Of a DNA stretch of 64,000 bases, positions 47,800 through 64,000 are shown in pieces. The DNA is from Petrosia ficiformis (Eukaryota; Porifera; Demospongiae; Haplosclerida; Petrosiidae): assembly GCA_947044365.1 (NCBI GenBank), contig OX345648.1, positions 1,379,501-1,443,500 of the forward strand, read 5' to 3'. A program made the position numbers and the translations under genes. How positions within the stretch are numbered: the stretch's first letter is position 1; each line of letters opens with the position of its first letter. The notes below the pieces were generated by a model. That model did no database searches. It was not told the origin of the DNA and saw only the letters and a list, made by a program, of their open reading frames with translations.

Positions 47800-49885
47800 T
47801 ATGAATGGGATAGCTTCAGGTATATCCCTTAATTACACTTGCTGTCCTGCAGTTCTATGTGTTGTATAATAGTAGTGTTGTTTTAATTAACTACATGTAT
47901 AACTACACTAAACTCCTTTTAGTAAGATATTGGCTAACTTACAAGCCTGCTCAGTGCTCACTATACTAATTGCAGATCTATATACTTACTCTACTGTAAT
48001 AGCTATTACCAAAATGGAAATTGGTCAAAAAATGGGCACTTTTAGTTATAAACCAGGCATACTATAATTAATAGCTATAACATATCTATCTGATTTACAG
48101 TAACTTTGAGCTCGGTTACTTTATATCAGATACAGCTGGCCTAGAGGTCTTATAGCTTATAACTCACTTGTCATTACTGCAATACTAAAACAGGAAGCTA
48201 ACAAATTTGGATAGCAATACTATGTTTGCAAAATTGACTGTCTTATGCCAAATTCATGGTTATACTAATCAATTAGTCAACTAGTCATTTGAGCCACATG
48301 ACTGTTAGTTGTTGACTAGAGAAACCCCTAGTCATTCAAGTCCTTATTTTCATCAGATGCTTACTAGTAAATATCTATTTGACAGGAAGCCAACACTTGG
48401 TATCTATATGATGTGCTAAAAGCCTGTTTTCACAGATCATATCAGTGGCGGATATAATAGTAAATTGTTGTGCTCTGTTCCTGTCAATCTTTGTTCTTTT
48501 GACTTGAAAGTTGAAACTAATATATGTTGTAGTCTTTTTACTTATGACTACATTATATAAGTTTCAGCTTTCTAAACAGTCTGTGAATAAGTGGGACATT
48601 TTAATGAGCAGTTGTCTTTCATGAATAACAAGCTATTAACTATTATTTCCTTGGAAGGCTGACATACATGTACTTCTACCAGTATGTTCACTGACAGCAG
48701 TATCTAACATTAAAATTTCAATCTACAAATGTTTAAAGTCATACGCATTGAGCTAAATTGCACTCCCATAGCTTTTAATATAGAATCCACACAAGTGCTT
48801 TACTTTCTGTTGTCCAAAGAAGTGTAGCCCCTTCGTGTATACTGATATCAATTTTAATGAATCACAAGCATCAGATTAGTCTCGAGACCAGATGTTCATG
48901 AGGGACGGACGTCCCTCCCTCGCAAATGTCTGGTCTTGAGACTAGTATCGGATTTACAACCAGACTGAGTGTGAGATGTAACCAGACTTCACTGCAGTCC
49001 TGACTACTATTGCTTTCCAATTGGCAATCATCTGATTCATCTTCAGATTCAGTTACATTTGCAGACTAGCAACATCTAACAATATGCAACCAAAAGTCTT
49101 ATAGGGACATTACTGAAGTACAGATGTAGTATAATTGTAGGTATATAGTTATCTATGTACTCATCATCTTTACTTCTCTTACTGAAGTAAGAAGCAATCT
49201 TACTACTGTTTGTTTAAAACATGCTGGTGGGCATGGCATATGGACTTTTATCAACCAATTTTTTCAAAACTTGAATTTTAAATTTTAAAATGGGGTTTCC
49301 GCGGAAACCAAAGAAACCCCCTAGCTAGATCCAGCACTGCATATCAATTTGCATAAAGGGTTCTCTGTAGCCATTATGAGCATTTTAAATGATGCTCTAG
49401 AAACTCTCTTTTGTATCTTTAAAAGGGTTCAATTTTAGTTAACTAACTGAAAGTGACTATTATTGGTCAATCTCTAGTTAATTATTCCAGTAGACCTGTA
49501 ATTTAACTAAAAACTCACAGGCGGTTTACTAAAATCTACTTATAGTTACAAAAAAAAACACTATTTAGTAAGTATATTTAGGTTTGGGTGACTTACTTGA
49601 CTAGGTGTATTCATGCTGAAGGATTTGTTTTCCACTAGAAAAAAAATCATGTATCTACAACTATCACCTTGTATGCATGCATGCATGCATGATCTATATA
49701 ATATATAAGTAGCTGTGTGTACCACTGAATCACACTGATGTGAAGATTGCTGTAAAGTAATCGAAATGAAACAATTTGGAATAAAGTTGTTCTGATTAGT
49801 GAAAAACAAATCCTTCATCACTATTTAGTGAAGAAAAAAATTAATCTATTGAAGCACAACTTCTGGTTTGAGTAGATAGTACTCC
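47800..49885. other. Large intron of aralar copy 2
   Basis: Two inverse copies of the TTAGTTAACTAAAAC repeat (47878-48060 and 49425-49565) bracket unique AT-rich sequence. A TCTCGAGACCAGA / TCTGGTCTTGAGA inverted pair lies at 48880-48940. No gene is seen. Confidence 0.5.
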
Positions 49886-50577
49886 CTGACCTGGTCCTCC
49901 TTTCCAAAAGGCTCTTGCCCCTTCATTCTTGAGAATCTTTCTGAAAACATCAGGTATGTTTTTATATGTCTCCTGACCAGTACGAGCTTTAACCTGATAT
50001 AAATAGATAGATAGATAGATTAGATAGATTAATTAGGTTAACTGAGGAGTGAGCCAATTTGGCCCATGCTTATCAAAAGTTCTATATTCATCACACGGTA
50101 ACCAAGATTATTATTTTATTAACTTTTTATAATTTATAGTATAGTAGGCATTTTAATTCTTTACATTACAATCATTACCTGTAATCTTGTTTTAATAACA
50201 TCAACTGGAGTGCCCAAATATGCAGCTGGAACACCTGTGAAAATAAAAGAAAAACATTTAAAACAAATAAGAGCATGTAAGGATATCAAAAAACCAGAAA
50301 CAAGGTCGGGATGGTATCACTGATAGCAATGAAATTATGCCGAAGTGGTTAGTTTAAATAATTTTATTGCTATGGTGCCATCCCAAACTTGTTTCTATGC
50401 TTTTCTGGTTTTGATATCTGTTATAATGTGTATCAGGCAATGAGAATCTATTAGAGCCCTGAAATGGACAATGATATATGATTTGTATTTTATGTATTAA
50501 GTTGTTTATGTATATATCCTCAATTACATTTGGTGATAAGGAAAGAAAGTGTTTTTTTTTAAATTTAACTAGCTAGA

Positions 50578-51035
50578 TGGCCAGTTGTGGAAGGATATCT
50601 GAGTTTGACCTCACAATGGACAACTGGTGAGCATACATAGAACGTCTTGAACAGTATCTTGCTGCAAATGATATTATGAAAACAGAAAGGAAGCAGGCAA
50701 TTTTTCTGAGTTGGTGGGAGCTACTACTGTACTTATAAACTCATCAGGACATTGACTACTCCAGATGCTCCATCATCTAGAGCATACAAGGAATGTCACT
50801 ACGCTGAAGCCATCGATTATTGTGGAAAGGATTAGATTCAATTCTCACAATAAGCAGACTAGAGAGTTAACAGAATTTTGCAATTATGGTGTTTCATTAG
50901 ACGATATGTTGAGAGATTGACTAGTGTGTAGGATAAATGTACGTATCTCATGCAGACTGTTAGCAGAGACAAATTTAGCCTTGTGAAGACCCTTAACTAA
51001 TCAAAATTGTAAAGAAAGATGCTCAAGATATCCAG
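50578..51035 (+). pseudogene. Gag relic in intron of aralar copy 2
   Basis: Starts ATGGCCAGTTGTGGAAGG; the translation resembles the N-terminal half of a Gypsy-type gag but is broken by many stops and small deletions. The same insertion occurs at 60959-61430 in copy 3, so it predates their split. Copy 3 keeps a few bases (GGAGATAGC near 61378) that are deleted here. Confidence 0.6.
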
Positions 51036-51924
51036 AAGTCACAGTACTCTCTGATAAGTCAATGACATTGTATGATTATGATATGCTGTATTATACTTAC
51101 ACTGTTTGACATTAAGACTATGACAACATATGTCAGCGTATGATACTTTCAACTAAGAATTTGAGATCTTAATTAAACTAATATCTTGATATTATTTGTT
51201 TCAATATCCGATAATTCAGGTATTTTGTTTTCATTCAGTTGTATATCCATAATTAAAGTTGTAGTAGTGAAGCTCTGAGTTCTGAGTTTGTTTATAATTA
51301 TACACAGGGTGGTAAACAGAGTGTTATCTTGATGAAAGAAAGCATTTCATAACAAACAGAGCGTTATTGAGAAAGTTGTGGAACATTTGAGAGTTGTGGT
51401 TTCTGATATTATATAAATAATTACTGTGATGTTTCAATATTATATCAATTTCAACTTTACTTTTATTCAATGGACACAACCAATATTGCATTTTCATTAT
51501 TTAATTCATGATGGTTGTTCCATGGAAGCAACAAATTTGGTTTGCAGGAATACCAGCAGGTGTACTACCCACATAACAAATTTTGTTGTCTTCCTGAACA
51601 GAACAAGGAAACAGTGATCATTTAAAGATAAAGTATACTTCTTGAATTGAATACAAAAGTACTAATGTTCATATAACTAGTCACGAATAATTATGTATGT
51701 ATTAATAATTATATTCGTTGTATAGTATCATGTTGTGCATGTAAGTAGAATTAACAAACCAGTGAAACTACATTTCATAACATACCAGCTACCATAGCAG
51801 CAGAGAAGAGAGATAATGGTCCATTGTATCCATTCTCATCAGCTGTGTATAGTTTCAAATGAGCATAGGCTGGAAAATATAATCCACAGAAAGTTACAGA
51901 ACGTAGGAGACAAGCATAATTACC

Positions 51925-51927
<3 letters not shown>

Positions 51928-51997
<70 letters not shown>
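51928..51997. repeat. GA microsatellite abutting an aralar 3' splice site (copy 2)
   Basis: About 70 bp of GA; on the coding strand it forms a CT tract ending in the CTCAG acceptor of exon 51786-51924. Confidence 0.95.
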
Positions 51998-52002
<5 letters not shown>

Positions 52003-55000
52003 TAAATTATCTGATTAAACACAAAATTAATAGTCAATACTTGCATATACTGTATCAAATGTACATACAACTATTATTATGCACATGTATAATTATGTAC
52101 AATGTATACATACACACATAGCTCATATGTATGTAGTAATTGTCAAACATTTATTATTATAATTATACTTGTATACATAATTATTTTATTAACCACACCC
52201 ATTTCATGCAATGAATAATTAGAAGAAGAGACTTTATCCACATACCTTATATATTCCTCTGAATCCTAATTCTTTAACTACATGTACTGCACTAGCTCTT
52301 ACTCCTCCCATTTCTCCAGCAACTTGAAGTCTAATCTTAACAATCTCCACAGGATTAGTGATCATTGTTTCACACATACCAGCCTTAGAGAGAGGAAGAA
52401 GAGGAAGAGGAAGAGGATGGGAAGATAGAGAATGATTGGGGAACAGATAATAGAGAAAGGAGATACCACTAATACATGCATATTGAACATATGTTTATGG
52501 TATTGAACTTACTGTCCCTCCAGCGACAATCTCTCTATATAATGGAAGAGTCCCATCATTAGATCTCAAGGTATCACGCATGAAATCATTAACAGTGAGA
52601 AGGATAGCTTTCTCAGGAGTGATTCCAACAAGTTGAGGTAAAAGACCTATAATTATAGTCATAAATGAATAATCAACAGCAATATAATTACAATTACACA
52701 AGTATAACAAACACATTTTAGTCAAGAAGATGAAATAACATAATGGAATTGATAATAATAAATCTAAAACTGTGTATAAGTATTTATATAAAAGTATCAC
52801 AATAACAAGGTGTAGATTGTCCACAATCAAACTTAAAATAAATTATCCACTTCCATAATTATAACTATAGCTACATGTAGATACTGTGTGTTCAGATTTC
52901 TATTCACTATGTTTATACTTACACATAGAAGTGGTGGGTTTAGTGTTGTTGCTAATGTATCATTCTGACCTTGTTTGCATATCATTTTAGGTCTATAATT
53001 ATGTTCTTTCATATTTTGAATAAAATGTTTTATTAATTTTTTTAATGACAAGTTGATAAATTGTGAAGTAGAAATTACTAGTAATTAATACTATCATTGC
53101 CATGCTCAATAACACATCAGCATAGATATAAGAACAATTGGTTTGGGTCTCTCTGTCTCAACATACCTGTATCATGAGCAATGATTGAAGATGCATTTCT
53201 CCTGCATTTGGTTTACCTTTACTGTGGTCCTGTTTCATTTGTGTCTAGAGATTCCTTCCAATCGATTATTCAAAGTCAGGAAACTGCTCAAACTGTAGCT
53301 GACATACCATGGTGAACAGGAAAGTTTCCTATTTTAGTAGCAATTGTAACCTGTTATCTTGATGGCACTGCTTGTTAGCTGCCTCGTTAAATAAACAAGA
53401 ATGGGACAATTGACCTTCAAGGGATGGTAGCACAGATGTATTCACAGGTTTGAAATACTTAAAAACAGACATCGTCAACTTTATTGTCCCAGGTGTAAAA
53501 TAAAATGACGACATGTTGCAACAAATCTGTCTACATGCAATTGTTTACATTTTTGTGATAGCAGGTTTATTATGAAAATATCTTTGACCATTTGGAGTAT
53601 TTTATCAATGGCTAATTTATCATTTATCCTACATGGACCTTAATCATTGTTTATAAACAGATATTTTGAATGTACATGTATTTGTACTCTTTCACATGTA
53701 CTTTCATTATGTACATGCATTTTCATTCCTTTTCAGTATGTACAATTGTAGTGATTGTACATGTACAATAGACTGGCTAGAATAGTGAGTGTTTCAGTTT
53801 CAGTTAAATGATACATAAATTATAAGTAAAGCATCTTCTGACCTCTATAGAGTCCAAAAAACCCTTCAAATCTGAGAACCTTAGAGAAACAATCGAAACT
53901 GTTCTTGTACAAAAGTTCTCCAGGAAGATATATTCTCTGGTTCTGAAGTCTTGTCTTCACAAGATCAATAGGATGCGTAACAATGGCTCCAGTAGCTGTG
54001 GATATAAATGGATTAAATGATTTTGATTAAATGAGCTTTATTGAAGACAAAGGCCCTTTGACAAAAATGATCTGACTTCAGATCAATTAATGAGTTTAAC
54101 AACTTACTCCATCCTTGTGTAAGTGTAGAACAATTCAAACTAGAAAAACAGTTTTTTGGCTTCAATCACACGCGTACGCATGAAATAAAATAGGTGGGGC
54201 TAAAACTGACAGTCATGGCGTAGAGCCAGTGCTTGATGTTGTAGCAGCCATTACCTTGATTGTACTTGATTTCAAGCAGTGCTTCGAGAGTGATATCCTT
54301 CAAACAAGACAACTTGTGTTTTCATGTGCTTCTTATCTGTTATCATATCACTTCTGAAAGTTGTGAAACTGTAATTGTTATGAAATTAGCATAACTTTAA
54401 AACTGATAGGTTTTAGAAAAAGCCTTCAATCTTTGTATGATTTGAAGTCTGCTGTTAGCTCTCTTGAAGTTCCACTGTTCATAGTATTTCAGAAATTTTG
54501 GAAACAGACACACAGACATTACAGTGCTCTGCCTATGCGGGTAAGGGTCAATTATTACTCAAACGCATGTACATGTACTCTAGATGCCATTTGCAAATCT
54601 CTGTATTTAGATGATATAAATAAAATTACATTACCTCCTGCTATTCCACTGAGAGCAAATCGATACATATTGTCTGAAACTCTAAAACCTTCCTGTCCAT
54701 TAGATTTCTATAGATATTAGATTGAGGATATAAATGTGTGAAGGTTTATTGATCCTACATTACAAAGGTTCTTGTCGAATGTTAGGACCATATTTCAGCT
54801 AGAACATTTATTATAATAGTTCCGGTCTACACCCTTTAATTGACTGAGCTCCCAGAATGATGCATGTATGTGTCACAAACATAATATCAAAGAGTATGGT
54901 AGTACTATACCACTTCCACATAACAACCCAACATAAGTACATTGTATATATATATAGAGAGAGAGAGAGAGTAAAAGCATAACACAAAGAAACAGTACTT

Positions 55001-55121
55001 ATGTACTGTTGTTATGTGGAAGTGGTGATTAATTTTGTTGCAAAGGTATCATCCCAATCTCTTGTTCCTGTACTTTTTCGGTTTTTATATCTCTACATAC
55101 TGTTTCATTTTGTAAATCATT

Positions 55122-55432
55122 TTTATGGCTCATAGGGCCATCCATATTTCCCACAGGTTTGAACTATATATATATATATTATATATATGTTTGTGTCACT
55201 TGTGTGGGTATGTGTTGTATACATAGTCAAGGAAGTTGCATCATTCTGGGGCTCGGTCAATTAATGGGCATGGCATGTAAAAGAATGCGCCCTTGAACTC
55301 TACAGACCAGCAGAAAGAAAGCTGCTTGTAGCTAGCTTACGTAGAAACTGGAATTAATAGCTAGCTATTCTACCTGAAATATATTCCTAAAGTTCTACAA
55401 GGTCTTTAAAAGGTAAGGAAAGTAGATAATCA
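55122..55432. mobile_element. Family A element, inverted copy at duplication edge
   Basis: Complement of most of 10890-11220. Its end coincides with the left boundary of the duplicated block at 55433, and the same family lies just left of the other block at 11407. Confidence 0.75.
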
Positions 55433-55600
55433 ACTTGTATATAAATTCACTGGTTTTTTAGCTAATGATAGCACAGGCTAATAATTAATTATGATACATA
55501 GTTGATCAACATGTTCTCTTTAGCTGTTGACAATGCAACTGGAAATATTATCGATATTCAATAACTCAATCATTATATAACACCAAATGCATTGAATCTA

Positions 55601-56063
55601 AAGTCCGTTCGCGTTGAGTTGGGACTTTTCTCATTAAATATTCATAGGTGAAAATTACTCGTATACGTGGGTTTTACTCATGAATATAATTAAAAGCACG
55701 CGGTGGTAGTAAATGAAAACACAGACGCAGGTCCCTGTCTTTCTCTCTGTGTGTTTAACTTGGAACGACAAAGTTACCTCAAGGTAAGTAAAATGGGTGT
55801 ATAATATCATAGATGATAATGTGTTCGTGAGTGAATAAAAAATGCAAGAAAATGAAATAAGTAATGAATGACAGTAAAAAGAATTATAATATAACTCACA
55901 GTTATTACAGTACAGGACTATACGTGAAAAAGCGTGGTTACTATGGTAAGTTTTTATTGTCAACGCGTGGGATGTGCATTACTACGGTAAGTTTTAATTG
56001 CGTAATTATTGAAATTAGATGAATATTTAATGAGAAAAGTCCCAACTCAACGCGAACGGACTT
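55601..56063. mobile_element. 463-bp Tc1/mariner-like MITE with filled and empty sites
   Basis: Perfect terminal inverted repeats of about 45 bp (starting AAGTCCGTTCGCGTTGAGTT). TA is duplicated at 55599-55600 and 56064-56065. The duplicated locus at 11561-11580 is an empty site with a single TA (11571-11572), which fixes the element's exact borders. No transposase is encoded. Confidence 0.95.
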
Positions 56064-57974
56064 TAGTATTGTTTTAGTTAACTATAACTAAAACCCTTTT
56101 AGTAAGGCATTTTGACTTTTAGTTAACTAAACTATAACTAAATTACAAGTCTACTGCAATAACTATAACTAACTAAATGAAATTGGTCAATAATGGACAC
56201 TTTTTGTTAGTTAACTAAAACTAAAATCCTTTTAGTAAGCCCAACATTATTTTAGCTAAAGGTTTGAGATAGAGGCATAGTATAACTATAACTAAAAGTA
56301 GTTACTCAGAAAAGTGTGTTATATATAATCTAGCAATTCCCATGGCTAGGTGGTATACTATTGCTATGCAGCTATTACATTTCCAGAGATATTCTTTTGA
56401 CACAGAAAATATCCACACCCTCAGGCTAGTGAATACATACTATATGTAAACTAGGAGCCCATGAAAAACCACAGCTCCTGCTTTATGGATTCTTAACTGT
56501 GGCATGTTATACATTATTACAAATTACTAAATTCCAAGTTGTGACCGCATATATTACAATCACACATCTCAATTTATTACACATAGTTGAAAAATACCCT
56601 TTTTACCATAAATATACATTCATGGCTTCTGTTTTGTTGTGCTTGAATCAAAAGGTAAAGAGTTGGTGGAATCAATATGAATTACCTCCAAAGATAAACA
56701 CATTTGAAAAGTGATTACTTTCAGTTCCCAAAGAGAAACAAACTTTATTTTTCTAAGTTACATTACCTGGTGACATTGAAATCCCAGAGTCAATACTCAT
56801 TAGACCCAGTCCTGAAGGAAATAATGTACGCGGCGAGTCACTATCCACAAAATTCAGTTGGTCAAAACCTGCAGCAGTATAGGGACTTTAGTATACCAAT
56901 AAAACATGCATGCAATATATATAACATGGGTTCGAGGTGTGTATCAGCAATATCAGACCTGAACCCTGAGATAGTAGCAAGCTGAGGGCTGCTATTGAGG
57001 GGTGAAGGGCTGATATTGCTGATACAAACCAAGAAGACATGCTACATATAATATATTCTATACCTAACATGTACATCAATGCTAGTTACGCTACCTGACA
57101 TGTGCAAAATTAGATTCATTGTTAACAACTCTTCTTCTCTTCCTATTTGCTGTGCATGCTTAAACTATTATGAATATCATTGTAGGTCTTATATCAGCCC
57201 TGTGGTTTCATATCCACCTGTGGTTTGGTGTATATAACTTTGATGTACCTGTTAGCTATGGTATATGTATAATTAGGCTGACTATTGCCACTGAAGATAT
57301 TAATGCAATTGGCAAATATAATTACCATCCTGTGCATACTGTTATCAAGGAAGTGGTCAATGATATATTGTGTGATGAACCCAGTCAGTGCTAGGAGGAA
57401 ATAGCTATAGTAAATGCATTTTCGTATCCAATAAGAGTGGTTTTGCTTTGGTCAGGCAAACTGTACAAAAGAGAGTCTTTCTGCTGCCAGCTGAGGTATT
57501 TCAGGTGTTTTCAAAGCTTTTTAAGACACTTGATTGACCTGCCCTACCAGTTCCTTCCTCCCTGTTGTATATTTTAAATACAAAATAGCACACCACCCTC
57601 AATAACTACCTACAGAAAAGTGAATGATAGCCACAACCTATATATTAAACAATTGGAACTATCAGAATGAGTGATGAATTACTAGTTAGATTCTTAACTG
57701 GTGGCAATGACAAACATTACACCCTAGGATTGAGTCGTGACGGAAATAGCCATTTTGATATATAAAATTGTACATCAATTTTCATAGTACATTGCAGAGA
57801 TGATACTAAACAAACCTTGTTTAAATGGATCCCTATGTTTTGTATACATCTGAGAGAGAGAGAGAAAGAGATTGAGAGAGAGAGAGAGAGAGAAAAGATC
57901 GTCATTGCACCCAATAATGCAGACATCAATTTATGCAAATATAAAAAATAATCATTGCTGCTATCCTTACTTAC

Positions 57975-58088
57975 CATACTCGTCTCTCGCATGGCGTCAT
58001 GATCTTTCAATGGCTGTAAGATGGAAACATCACCATCAGTACTTACACCTCTTGGAGTTAGAACACTAGGAGCATTTTGGTAAGTCAT
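57975..58088 (-). pseudogene. Orphan copy of the protease first exon, identical protein
   Basis: Same 38 residues, donor and upstream TATA as at 13531-13644, being part of the right segmental copy. The duplicated block ends at 55433, and no protease exons follow. If transcribed it would have to splice elsewhere. Confidence 0.65.
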
Positions 58089-58361
58089 GCTTGGAGAGAA
58101 ATGAATAATTACAACTTTACAAGTGATTTATAGGGACTAAGTGAGTGGCGCAGCGTGTGCACACGCGGGAAACTACCTGGGGGTAAACCAAAAGCGCATG
58201 TTTCTTCGGGTTAATGAGTTCGCATGACGCAATCATAATTATCATGACATCATAATTATTATAACAATAACACTTTCAAGTATTCAGCAACTAATATTAT
58301 TATACAGAACTTAGAGTTCTAATTAAATAATTAATAATTAATTATATAATTATAATTATAT

Positions 58362-58367
58362 TTTATT
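58362..58367 (-). terminator. Polyadenylation signal of aralar copy 3
   Basis: AATAAA on the minus strand about 70 bases past the stop at 58438-58440, in the same position as in copy 1. Confidence 0.6.
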
Positions 58368-58437
58368 ACATAATACAGACGATATACTTTCAATTTAATA
58401 ACTACTAAAGAAACATGGCTTTTCAAAGTTTATCTGT

Positions 58438-63184
<4,747 letters not shown>

Positions 63185-64000
63185 CTATAATTATAGTCAT
63201 AAATGAATAATCAACAGCACTATAATTACAATTATACAAGTATAACAAACACATTTTAGTCAAGAAAACGAAAGAACATAATGGAATTGATAATAAGTCT
63301 AAAACTGTGTATAAGTATTTATACAAATGTATGACAATAACAAGGTGGGAAATTATTACAATAGATTGTCCACAATCAAACTTAAACCACTTCCATAATT
63401 ACAACTGTACTTAAGTATAGCTACATGTAGATACTGTGTATTCAGATTTCTATTCACTGTTTATACTTACACATAGAAGTGGTGGGTTTAATGTTGTTGC
63501 TAATGTACCATTCTGACCTTGTTTGCATATCATTTTAGGTCTATAATTATGTTCTTTCATATTTTGAATAAAATGTTTTATTAATTTTTTTAATGACAAG
63601 TTGATAAATTGTGAAGTAAAAATTACTAGCAATTAATACTATCTTTTTATATGTACTTGTCTAGATTCAAATTTATAGATTCAATAATAATTTTGTGACT
63701 GTTACAATAATACTGAAGTGCTGAAGAAAGAAGTAAACAAGTCCAGTAATGTGTTCAAGAAATTAATAAATATAAGTAAGTAGCTTTATTACTAAATTGC
63801 AAGATATAGTTATAGATTCTAGCCATACTCAACTAACACATCAGCATAGATCTAAGAACAATTGGTTTGGGTCTCTCTGTATCACGAGCAGTGATTGAAG
63901 ATGCATTTCTCCTGCAATTTGTTTACCTTTACTGTGGTCCTGTTTTATTTGTGTGATTGTGTCTATAGCTTCCTTCCAATCGATTATTGACAGTGGTTCA

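Larger units (their letters stand above)
47681..54707 (-). pseudogene. Aralar-type carrier, copy 2, core domain only
   Basis: Eight exons on the minus strand, all in frame: 54635-54707, 53843-53995, 52513-52646, 52246-52383, 51786-51924, 50179-50234, 49891-49993 and 47681-47771. They encode the six-helix carrier domain of the mitochondrial Asp/Glu carrier, with signatures [11 protein letters not shown], a [14 protein letters not shown] signature and TPVDVIKTRLQ. The N-terminal EF-hand exons are missing, since duplicated DNA starts at 55433. The 211-nt C-terminal exon is also missing. If the last donor is not used, GGC AGA GGG TAA stops the protein exactly at the exon end. Conserved stretches such as [14 protein letters not shown] and [13 protein letters not shown] are better kept than in copy 3. 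It is either a relic or a carrier-only protein; the first available Met is in SDNMYRFAL, at the first membrane helix. Confidence 0.8.

Overview
The window looks like genomic DNA of an invertebrate animal. It is AT-rich, genes are split by short GT-AG introns, and it is crowded with mobile-element debris. The recognisable genes are metazoan: a SPOP-type MATH/BTB protein, the EF-hand mitochondrial aspartate/glutamate carrier (aralar, SLC25A12/13), and an ankyrin-repeat protein ending in a TIR domain. The overall style suggests a demosponge such as Amphimedon; that is inference, since no database could be consulted.

Left part (1-16.6 kb). Seven 3' exons of a SPOP ortholog (+) run from 87 to 6094, with introns full of tandem repeats and a small hAT-type element. 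Facing it on the minus strand is a gene for a serine-protease-like protein (6880-9924), whose probable promoter and first exon lie at 13531-13688. Directly upstream of that is the 3' end of an aralar copy (copy 1, 14011-16609).

Middle (16.6-46 kb). A gene-poor, repeat-rich zone holds gag, Helitron, reverse-transcriptase and C48-protease relics, foldback elements and MITEs. Embedded in it is one intact-looking 12-exon gene (+, 23915-40828) encoding about 437 residues of ankyrin repeats followed by a TIR domain. An orphan, frameshifted aralar exon lies at 44574-44713. If it once belonged to copy 1, the ankyrin-TIR gene now sits inside the interrupted copy.

Right part (46-64 kb). Two more aralar copies lie on the minus strand. 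Copy 2 (47681-54707) has only the carrier core, without the EF-hand part or the C-terminal tail. Copy 3 (58438-63184, continuing beyond the window) has an intact reading frame and the C-terminal exon. Copy 3 is a mosaic: left of about 60,333 it is nearly identical to copy 1 and to the right it matches copy 2, with the switch inside a coding exon. Each of the three copies is followed by its own version of the first exon of the downstream protease gene, but only the leftmost has protease exons after it. The region records repeated duplication, recombination and decay of an aralar plus protease-first-exon module, punctuated by recent transposon insertions.
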